Notes under the pieces: generated by a model
What the model was told of the DNA's origin: nothing
Databases searched by the model: none
The model's input: only the letters and a program-made list of their open reading frames with translations
Program-made: the position numbers and the translations under genes
Assembly (NCBI RefSeq): GCF_001563475.1
Contig: NZ_LPUT01000001.1
Coordinates: 62,001-126,000, forward strand
DNA length: 64,000 nucleotides
Source of the DNA: Sporosarcina sp. HYO08
Lineage (GTDB): Bacteria; Bacillota; Bacilli; Bacillales_A; Planococcaceae
Direction: 5' to 3'
Shown here: positions 8,298 to 14,428 of the stretch, in pieces
Layout: every line of letters begins with the position of its first letter
How positions within the stretch are numbered: position 1 is the first letter of the stretch

Positions 8298-8498
8298 TTA
8301 TTTGTTAGTTTCACACGAAAATGAGTAATTGATCGCAAAAGTATCACTTTCTATGATGGGCATGCCGCCTGTTGCAAAGCATCTTTCCACTGCGAGGTTA
8401 ATTTCTTGATTATTAAAATACGAGAGCGAGCAAACTGAAAATGACAAACCAATAAAAGTTAAAGTACTTATTGTTATGATCAGATTTTTTCTTTTCAC
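8298..8498 (-). CDS. Small secreted or membrane-anchored protein
   Basis: A 66-residue protein starting with GTG at 8498; AGGAGGT at 8506-8512 sits 7 bp upstream and makes the start convincing. It has a basic N-terminus, one hydrophobic segment (about 5-24) and a short extracytoplasmic part with two cysteines in C-F-A-T-G-G-M-P and Y-S-F-S-C-E that could form a disulfide. I do not recognise a named family. It ends against the NhaC terminator and lies just downstream of the regulator gene on the same strand. Confidence 0.65.
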   Translation of the reverse strand: MKRKNLIITISTLTFIGLSFSVCSLSYFNNQEINLAVERCFATGGMPIIESDTFAINYSFSCETNK

Positions 8499-8563
8499 CA
8501 GGCAGACCTCCTATCTCTCTTTTAACTATAGCAGATTTGCTAGGTCATGAAAGCTATGCTCCC

Positions 8564-9814
8564 TCATCTATACATCGCAAAATTCAATTCATATAAAGCC
8601 CGTGGCCGTCCTTGTTTATAAGCCATTTCTTCTCCAACGATTTTGGCATACTCAAACGCAACAAGTTTCTTTAACATACGCTCCGCCGTTCTGCGCGTGA
8701 CGTTCAAATAAAGGGCTAAGTCATTCGCTGTAAATTGCTTCGTTTGACGTGATTGGTTAAATAGGATGAGCTTTGAAATGTTCGTTGAACTAAGCTTTGT
8801 TTTCTCTGCCATTTCAACAAGGAGCGGTTCGTGCACTTTTAACGCGATTGTCTGCGGGTCTTGTGGAAATGGACCGTGCAGCTTTTTTTGCGAATCCAAT
8901 ACATAAAAGCCAGATGCATCGTCCAAATGGTCAAACTGTAAGGCAAGCCGCGCATTTTCAGTCGCTTCGATAGAGGTTTCTCCGCAGCCGAAAGCAAGTT
9001 TCATTTGTCCTGCATATTCTTTTAACAGCATTAAGAATGCCATGTCTTTCAATGAAGCGTCAATATTGCCCATCGTTGTGAATAGAGAATAAACACCTTC
9101 ATTGTCGGTTGTATGTGCCTGCAAGTTAACTGTTAATTGTTGAACGAACTTTGCGGGGAGTACTTCTTCCGTTTTACTTTTCACCATTCCAACCGCAATT
9201 TGTGCAGCTTTACTTTTATGTAAAATGGCTTTCTGCTTCGCTTCTTCAATACAACGCAAAATCGAACTGGCTGGGTCGATCATTTTAAAAGTGGGAATAT
9301 TACGCAAGGCAAGCTGTTCATAGACGGCATGAATACTTGTAACGGCCATTTTTACTTGTCCGTTTGTAAATTGTTCCTCATGAAAAGCAGTCACTTCTTC
9401 GACAGCTGCGTGGCGATCCAATACATGGACAGATGGCAAAGCAATTGCCTCGTTTAAATCATGCCAAATATGTTGAAGATGTTTTTGATCACGAATATCT
9501 ATTGAAATTTCACTCATGTTTAGTTTTTTCTCCGCGGACATTCGCAGCAGTGTTAAGACAATCGCTGTCTCGTCTTGTTGTAAATAAACGATAGGAACTG
9601 AAATGGCTTGCAGTGCTTCTTTTGCGTAGTGATACGGCAGTGAGCCTGAGAACAGTATTGCATCGCAAGGTTTTAACGTCCGAATGAGACCTGCCGCTTC
9701 TTCCGGTTTTTCATATATATAAGATTCGAGTGCAAGATCTGTTAAATTTGACACAAGTTGTTCAGCTCGTTCACAAAAATCTTTTGGACCAATCATGGCG
9801 ATTTTTATAATCAA
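8564..9814 (-). CDS. Transcriptional regulator with periplasmic-binding-like N-part, CdaR/GGDEF-like middle and C-terminal HTH
   Basis: A 416-residue protein. The N-terminal 130 residues look like an alpha/beta fold (I-A-M-I-G-P-K-D...D-A-I-L-F-S-G). The middle has G-C-G-E-T-S-I-E-A-T-E-N-A-R-L-A-L, the pattern seen in degenerate GGDEF-like domains of CdaR-type regulators. The C-terminus carries a helix-turn-helix (L-A-L-Y-L-N-V-T-R-R-T-A-E-R-M-L-K-K-L). An ATG at 9829 opens the frame, but its own bases form the GGAGGAG ribosome binding site for the TTG at 9814, so I choose 9814. It is divergent from the enolase-superfamily operon. I infer that it binds the RCGAC repeats at 9835-9851 and 6756-6772. 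The ligand is unknown. Confidence 0.75.
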   Translation of the reverse strand: MIIKIAMIGPKDFCERAEQLVSNLTDLALESYIYEKPEEAAGLIRTLKPCDAILFSGSLPYHYAKEALQAISVPIVYLQQDETAIVLTLLRMSAEKKLNMSEISIDIRDQKHLQHIWHDLNEAIALPSVHVLDRHAAVEEVTAFHEEQFTNGQVKMAVTSIHAVYEQLALRNIPTFKMIDPASSILRCIEEAKQKAILHKSKAAQIAVGMVKSKTEEVLPAKFVQQLTVNLQAHTTDNEGVYSLFTTMGNIDASLKDMAFLMLLKEYAGQMKLAFGCGETSIEATENARLALQFDHLDDASGFYVLDSQKKLHGPFPQDPQTIALKVHEPLLVEMAEKTKLSSTNISKLILFNQSRQTKQFTANDLALYLNVTRRTAERMLKKLVAFEYAKIVGEEMAYKQGRPRALYELNFAMYR

Positions 9815-9834
9815 AAATTTCTCCTCCATATATA

Positions 9835-9861
9835 GCGACTATTTAACGACAATGATACAAT
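9835..9861. promoter_or_regulatory. RCGAC direct-repeat operator between regulator and enolase-superfamily genes
   Basis: GCGACTATTTAACGACA at 9835-9851 repeats the pattern found at 6756-6772. It precedes a -10-like TACAAT at 9856-9861 for the rightward operon, so a bound protein would cover the -35 to -10 region. It could also autoregulate the leftward regulator gene. Confidence 0.6.
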
Positions 9862-9899
9862 GGGTCATGAGAATTGCCAATAGAAAGGAATAGAAAAAG

Positions 9900-11012
9900 A
9901 TGAAAATAACTGAAATTGAAATTTTTGCAATCCATTTGCCTTTATATGAACCTTTCATCATTAGCTATGCAAGCTATGATTATATGCCTTCTATCATTGT
10001 GAAAATCACAACGGACACTGGACACGTCGGCTACGGGGAAGGGGTAGCGGATGAACACGTGACAGGGGAAAGCTGGCATAGCACGTTTGAAGTGTTGAAA
10101 AATACACTTGCGCCAAAACTGATCGGTCAAAATCCGATTCAAATGGAAAAAATCCATGAAATCATGGATGCTGAAATTTACGGTGTACCAACTGCGAAAG
10201 CTGCGATCGACATTGCGTGCTACGATGCAGTCGGGAAAGCACTTGGTGTTCCGGTTTATGATTTGCTTGGCGGAAGATACCATGAAGAATTTCCGATTAC
10301 GCACGTACTCAGCATTGCATCGCCAGAAGATATGGCGAACGAAGCGGAAGAACGTGTGGCGGCAGGATACCGTTCGTTGAAAATGAAAGTCGGCACACGA
10401 GTGATGGAAGACGTGAAGCGAATTGAAGCGGTTCGTGAACGTGTTGGCGAAGAAATTGCGATTCGCGTCGATGTGAATCAGGGATGGAAAAATAGTGCCA
10501 GCACGTTGCAAGGACTCAAAAAACTTGAGCATTGTGACTTGGACTGGATCGAACAGCCGGTACTTGCCGATGATTTTGACGGCATGGTAGAAGTGAAGTC
10601 GAAATGTACGGTGCCGGTTATGATTGACGAAGGATTGCGCAGCAAGCGTGAAATGCGTGAAATTATTGCGAAACGTGCTGCGGATAAAGTGAACATTAAG
10701 CTGATGAAATGCGGTGGTATTTACCCAGCGACAAAACTTGCCCATATGGCAGAAATGGCTGGCATTGAATGCCAAGTCGGATCGATGGTTGAATCGTCCG
10801 TCGGTTCAGCAGCAGGTTTCCACGTTTCATTCGCGAAAAAAGTCATTACGAGCGTGGAATTAACAGGACCATTAAAATTCAGTAAAGATGTCGGCAACTT
10901 GCATTACGACGTGCCGTTCATCCGCTTGACAGACAAGCCCGGTCTCGGCGTCGATGTAGATGAGGAAGTGTTGAAAGAATTGACGGTGTTTTCAGAGAAG
11001 GTGAGCGGATGA
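9900..11012 (+). CDS. Mandelate racemase/muconate lactonizing enzyme family protein, possible dipeptide epimerase
   Basis: A 370-residue enolase-superfamily enzyme. It has the N-terminal capping domain and a TIM barrel with K-M-K near residue 163, metal ligands in D-V-N-Q-G-W (Asp about 191), W-I-E-Q-P (Glu about 217) and I-D-E-G (Asp about 242), and a second base in K-L-M-K-C-G-G (about 265-271). Lysines on both faces fit the MLE/dipeptide-epimerase subgroup, and it resembles B. subtilis YkfB (L-Ala-D/L-Glu epimerase). The exact substrate cannot be read from the sequence; an epimerase for cell-wall dipeptides, an N-acylamino-acid racemase or a cycloisomerase are options. The GNAT gene overlaps it by 4 bp, which may indicate acylamino-acid chemistry. 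Confidence 0.82.
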   Translation: MKITEIEIFAIHLPLYEPFIISYASYDYMPSIIVKITTDTGHVGYGEGVADEHVTGESWHSTFEVLKNTLAPKLIGQNPIQMEKIHEIMDAEIYGVPTAKAAIDIACYDAVGKALGVPVYDLLGGRYHEEFPITHVLSIASPEDMANEAEERVAAGYRSLKMKVGTRVMEDVKRIEAVRERVGEEIAIRVDVNQGWKNSASTLQGLKKLEHCDLDWIEQPVLADDFDGMVEVKSKCTVPVMIDEGLRSKREMREIIAKRAADKVNIKLMKCGGIYPATKLAHMAEMAGIECQVGSMVESSVGSAAGFHVSFAKKVITSVELTGPLKFSKDVGNLHYDVPFIRLTDKPGLGVDVDEEVLKELTVFSEKVSG

Positions 11013-11692
11013 ACGAAAAGCATGTATTGAAAAATGGAGCAGAAATTTCGATTCGTCGATTGGCTCCTGAACAGTTGAAGGAAATCATGGCATTACAAGA
11101 AAAAGTAATTGCCGCGTTAACGACAAATGCAATTTTACAACCTTTGTCAGAAGAGGAGTTTCTTCATATCTTACAGGGCAATGGGCAAATGATCGGCGCT
11201 TATGATGGGAATCGGCTTATTGCGTTTCGTGCGATGCTGGATCCAGGAAATGACAAGGAGCATTTGGGCATTGATGCGGGACTTACAGCAGATGAGCTGT
11301 CTCTTGTTCTCTACTCGGAAATTTCGAATGTGGATCCGGCATATCGCGGCAATGGGCTACAGCAGTTGCTTGGGAAAATTATTTTTGGGGAAGTCGATCC
11401 CAATCGCTACCGCTATATTTGTACAACAGTTGCCCCCTATAATATCGCAAGCTTAAAAGACAAGTTTGCACAAGGAATGCAAATTGTTTCTCTTAAAATG
11501 AAATATGGCGGAAAGCTGCGTTATATTTTAATGAAGGACTTAATGCATTCTTCTAGTAAGAAGGGGGATCAGGAATCCCATCTACTGCCGATGGGTGATA
11601 CAGAAGGCCAGCAACGTCTGCTTGAAGATGGATGGTTCGGTGTAGCGATTGAACAACAGCACGGAGAATGGATTGTCCACTATAAGAAATAA
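11009..11692 (+). CDS. GNAT-family N-acetyltransferase
   Basis: A 227-residue protein whose acetyl-CoA binding motif is visible as V-D-P-A-Y-R-G-N-G-L-Q-Q-L-L near residues 111-124. It overlaps the upstream enzyme gene by ATGA, so the two are translationally coupled. It probably acetylates the substrate or product of that enzyme, or detoxifies a related amine. The acceptor is unknown. The C-terminal part after about residue 175 is less typical of GNAT proteins. Confidence 0.8.
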   Translation: MNEKHVLKNGAEISIRRLAPEQLKEIMALQEKVIAALTTNAILQPLSEEEFLHILQGNGQMIGAYDGNRLIAFRAMLDPGNDKEHLGIDAGLTADELSLVLYSEISNVDPAYRGNGLQQLLGKIIFGEVDPNRYRYICTTVAPYNIASLKDKFAQGMQIVSLKMKYGGKLRYILMKDLMHSSSKKGDQESHLLPMGDTEGQQRLLEDGWFGVAIEQQHGEWIVHYKK

Positions 11693-11696
11693 TGAA

Positions 11697-11734
11697 AACA
11701 TCTTCAGCCAACCGAATAGCTGAAGATGTTTTTT
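11697..11734. terminator. Bidirectional terminator
   Basis: AACATCTTCAGC pairs with GCTGAAGATGTT around a 10-nt loop; T runs occur on both strands. It serves the GNAT operon and the convergent NRDE gene. Confidence 0.88.
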
Positions 11735-12494
11735 ATGCTTGAAATTCGAAGCGTTTTTCATTAGCAAATGCCCCATTTTGATACGTTCGTTCAACGAATG
11801 TGATGGTGTTGTTCTGATCGATCAGCAATACAGAGGATGAGCGTGTACCATATTCCGGCATTTGGATGAATAGTGGAGAGAGAAGGCGTTCGTGATTCAA
11901 ACCGATCCCGGTGTCTGGCAGTTGCTCATCCGGTGCTTGTTCCTGATCCGTCAATAGGTCAAACAGAACATCAGTGTCAATCGATTTATTGGCGAGCACG
12001 TAATTCCGCAAATTGGATCGGCTTTTCAAGGCTTTCGGCCAAGGTGTGTTCAGTAAATGATTGCTAAGAGCATGAGTGCCGGGGGTTACTTTTTCAATAG
12101 TTGGCAGTTGGTTAGAATAGTAATAGAGGTCATCCGGATTCCCGACTAAAATGTTAAAACCTGGATAAAGATGTTGGTCTTTTTGTATGTTTTCAAGATA
12201 ATCTTTCGGTGCAATCTGATTTTTTAAATAGTTACTGACAATTTCACCGCGAGATTTTTCTTTTGGCATCATTTCGGACGGTGCCCGAAAGTTTGTCAGC
12301 GCAGCAAATTTCCCCGTTTTTGTTACGCCAAGCCAAGTACCGCCTTTCAATAAATCCCGTCCCGCGAGTATCGTCGGTTCATCTTCCCAAAAATGTGCCG
12401 GCGCAGTTGGACGATTATAAAATTCATCTCGATTCGCGGCAACAATCAGTTTATAAATTGGATGTTCTTTCAGATGTAGCGTAATTAAACACAT
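11733..12494 (-). CDS. NRDE (TANGO2-like) family protein
   Basis: A 253-residue protein. It starts M-C-L-I-T and has A-A-N-R-D-E-F-Y-N-R-P near residue 20, the motif that names the NRDE family. I place the start at the ATG at 12494, which puts Cys at position 2; these proteins resemble N-terminal-nucleophile hydrolases in which Cys2 may be exposed. A longer frame to 12536 exists, but the GGGGGA ribosome binding site lies just before 12494. The eukaryotic homologue TANGO2 is linked to lipid or heme handling; the bacterial function is not established. Monocistronic. Confidence 0.88.
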   Translation of the reverse strand: MCLITLHLKEHPIYKLIVAANRDEFYNRPTAPAHFWEDEPTILAGRDLLKGGTWLGVTKTGKFAALTNFRAPSEMMPKEKSRGEIVSNYLKNQIAPKDYLENIQKDQHLYPGFNILVGNPDDLYYYSNQLPTIEKVTPGTHALSNHLLNTPWPKALKSRSNLRNYVLANKSIDTDVLFDLLTDQEQAPDEQLPDTGIGLNHERLLSPLFIQMPEYGTRSSSVLLIDQNNTITFVERTYQNGAFANEKRFEFQA

Positions 12495-12652
12495 GCACCC
12501 GTCCCCCTTTTCCTCTTTGTTAAATCGAATGATCATCTATCACAAATTATAACCATTTCAGCCTGGATCGGAAGTAAATAGCATTTATTAGTTTTGATAC
12601 TCCTGCAAAGCAACGAGTTTTTCGCATGAATATTATGCTTTCTATAGTATTA

Positions 12653-12689
12653 TTTCTTAAAGACTTGATGATTTTACGCCTTTAAGAAA
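12653..12689. promoter_or_regulatory. Inverted repeat upstream of the Crp/Fnr-family gene
   Basis: TTTCTTAAAG at 12653-12662 and CTTTAAGAAA at 12680-12689 are perfect 10-bp inverted arms separated by 17 bp. The pair lies about 70-100 bp before the regulator gene, between it and the divergent NRDE gene. There is no T run, so an operator is more likely than a terminator. Confidence 0.45.
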
Positions 12690-12757
12690 GTTAAATAGAA
12701 GTAAATATGTTAAAATAAGCATATAGTAAGGTGATCGTTTAGGAGGTGCGCATTAAT

Positions 12758-13444
12758 TTGGATCAATTAAAAAACATCGTTAAAAATATCTCGTTATTTA
12801 AAGATTTATCCGAAGAGGAAATCGAGCCATTTCTGGAATTAATGAGAAAAAAAGATTATCCAGATAAAAGCATGATCTTTTTACATGACACACCTATCAC
12901 TCATGTATATATCGTTGCTTCGGGAAAAGTAAAAGTGTTCCGTAATGATTTAGCTGGAAAAGAACAGATTATTTGTGTGAAGCAGCGTGGGGATATGTTC
13001 CCGAATGTTGGTTTTTTCCGGAAAGAAAATTATCCGGCGCATGCACAAGCGATTGAAGATACGGCACTCTATTCCATTTCCATTACGGATTTTGAAGCAG
13101 TACTCATAGCGAATCCACATATTTCGGTGAAATTATTCAGAATGCTGGGTGATCTCATCGTAGATACAAATAAAAGATTAGAAGAAATGGCCCTTCGCAG
13201 TACAAATGAACGCATCCTGTTGCTGTTATTGCGTTTAAGTGAATCGCATGGAACAGAGCAAAAGGATGGGTGGTTAAAGTTAAATACTAAATTTACAAAT
13301 ACCGATTTAGCCAATATGATCGGTACAACGAGGGAATCCGTCAACCGTATGATTTCACACTTGCGGAAAGATGGGAAAGTGAAACAAGTAGAGGGTAGCT
13401 ATTATATTTATCCACCAAAAATAAAGGAAGAATTAGATCAATAA
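12758..13444 (+). CDS. Crp/Fnr-family transcription regulator without Fe-S cysteines
   Basis: A 228-residue regulator: cyclic-nucleotide-binding-like beta-roll (about 14-110), dimer helix and winged HTH (about 148-225). The recognition helix T-T-R-E-S-V-N-R-M-I has Arg-Glu-x-x-x-Arg as in E. coli Crp, which fits the TGTGA-N6-TCACA boxes seen at 3883 and 13712. The only cysteine is in I-I-C-V-K, so it cannot hold the 4Fe-4S cluster of Fnr; it may sense heme-bound NO like DNR, a metabolite, or thiol state. The start is TTG at 12758 after AGGAGGTG at 12741-12748. It stands directly before the second heme-copper operon and probably activates both operons. Confidence 0.88.
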   Translation: MDQLKNIVKNISLFKDLSEEEIEPFLELMRKKDYPDKSMIFLHDTPITHVYIVASGKVKVFRNDLAGKEQIICVKQRGDMFPNVGFFRKENYPAHAQAIEDTALYSISITDFEAVLIANPHISVKLFRMLGDLIVDTNKRLEEMALRSTNERILLLLLRLSESHGTEQKDGWLKLNTKFTNTDLANMIGTTRESVNRMISHLRKDGKVKQVEGSYYIYPPKIKEELDQ

Positions 13445-13450
13445 ACCTTC

Positions 13451-13500
13451 AAATCCCATCGTGGAAGAGTACGTATACTCTTCCACGATGGGATTTTTTT
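13451..13500 (+). terminator. Strong terminator after the Crp/Fnr-family gene
   Basis: A near-perfect stem of about 20 bp (ATCCCATCGTGGAAGAGTA and its complement) with a CGTA loop is followed by seven T. Confidence 0.92.
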
Positions 13501-13711
13501 ATTCTCAATAAAAAAGCATCCACGTTCGGAAAATTGTCACTTTTATATTTTGCAGAAAAGTCCTCATTAAATTATACCTGTTATGAATTGAGCAATGCTT
13601 AGGAACGCCGTAACGAAAGCATTTATAAGCCTTAAGACACTTAGGGGTATTACCGGAGAAATCGGTGTTATTTATTGAAAATATAAAAAGGCTGCGTATG
13701 TGAATTTCCTT

Positions 13712-13754
13712 TGTGATAAATATCACATCGGTGAGAATGATTATCAAATACTAT
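13712..13754 (+). promoter_or_regulatory. Crp/Fnr-type box, Fur/PerR-type box and promoter of the second heme-copper operon
   Basis: TGTGATAAATATCACA at 13712-13727 is a perfect TGTGA-N6-TCACA site centred at 13719.5. A -10-like TACTAT at 13749-13754 puts the start near 13761, so the box sits at about -41.5. TGAGAATGATTATCA at 13732-13746 matches the 7-1-7 Fur consensus with one mismatch and lies between the activator site and the -10, where binding would repress. This suggests activation by the neighbouring regulator and repression under iron-replete or peroxide-free conditions. Confidence 0.7.
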
Positions 13755-13785
13755 AGAAGTAAGAAGAACACGGAGGTGAAATTTG

Positions 13786-13938
13786 ATGGAAGCAAGAGAA
13801 GTGGACATCAAAAAGAAAGCATCAAATCAACCGGAAGAACTATCGCATAGCGGCACAATGTTCTCATTAAGTATTGTTATGGCAATCATCGTATTTACGT
13901 ATCTTGTTCTCATGTTTGTCTTTAATGCTAGAGTTTAA
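13786..13938 (+). CDS. Subunit IIa-like single-helix peptide of heme-copper operon 2
   Basis: A 50-residue protein. The first 24 residues are polar and a single hydrophobic helix follows (about 26-46, S-L-S-I-V-M-A-I-I-V-F-T-Y-L-V-L-M-F). Size, position before the subunit II gene and sequence character match the subunit IIa family of ba3-type oxidases, a lone helix that replaces the missing first helix of subunit II. The ATG at 13786 follows CGGAGGTGA. Operon 1 has no such peptide; there subunit II has two helices. Confidence 0.72.
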   Translation: MEAREVDIKKKASNQPEELSHSGTMFSLSIVMAIIVFTYLVLMFVFNARV

Positions 13939-13952
13939 GGAGGGGAAAGAAA

Positions 13953-14414
13953 ATGCCACGCAGTGAAAAGATCTGGCTTACCTTAAGTTTCGGAATCATT
14001 ATGGGTTTTATGTTAATCGTTGGTTATCAAGCGTTTGCGCTAGAATTAGGTCCGCCAAGTCACAAGGAAACAATTGATCCGCAAAAAGTGGATGAAACGG
14101 CACCATTCGATAACCCGGGTGTTTTTCAAACGGGCGACAATGAATATGAAGTTGTCATGGTTTTGCAAGCATTTAGCTACACACCGCATGAAATCGAAGT
14201 GCCTGCAGGGGCTAAAGTAACGTTTACGTTAACAACTAAAGACGTTATCCACGGTTTTCAAATCGCAAGAACAAACGTTAACGCAATGGTAGTTCCAGGG
14301 CATATTCAAAAAATTACACAAACGTTCAAAGAACCAGGCGAGTATTTAGTGCTTTGTAACGAATATTGTGGAATCGGTCACCAAATTATGGGGACTACCA
14401 TCACGGTTAAATAA
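13953..14414 (+). CDS. CuA-containing subunit II of a B-type heme-copper enzyme (operon 2)
   Basis: A 153-residue protein with one N-terminal helix (about 8-28) and a cupredoxin domain. The CuA ligands are His100 (V-I-H-G-F), Cys135, Glu137, Cys139, His143 and Met146 in C-N-E-Y-C-G-I-G-H-Q-I-M. The single helix plus the separate IIa-like peptide at 13786 is the arrangement of Thermus ba3. It accepts electrons from a cytochrome c outside the membrane and passes them to subunit I. The start ATG at 13953 follows AAGGAGGGGAA; it begins 14 bp after the peptide gene and ends 14 bp before subunit I. Confidence 0.9.
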   Translation: MPRSEKIWLTLSFGIIMGFMLIVGYQAFALELGPPSHKETIDPQKVDETAPFDNPGVFQTGDNEYEVVMVLQAFSYTPHEIEVPAGAKVTFTLTTKDVIHGFQIARTNVNAMVVPGHIQKITQTFKEPGEYLVLCNEYCGIGHQIMGTTITVK

Positions 14415-14428
14415 GGGAGGGACCAAAT

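Noticed and set aside
9815-9829. ATG start of the regulator at 9829
   Set aside because: Its bases form GGAGGAG, the ribosome binding site for the TTG at 9814.
9942-10775. Long reverse-strand frame inside the enolase-superfamily gene
   Set aside because: Codon composition and aromatic/basic bias are those of an antisense shadow; the forward frame has all catalytic motifs.
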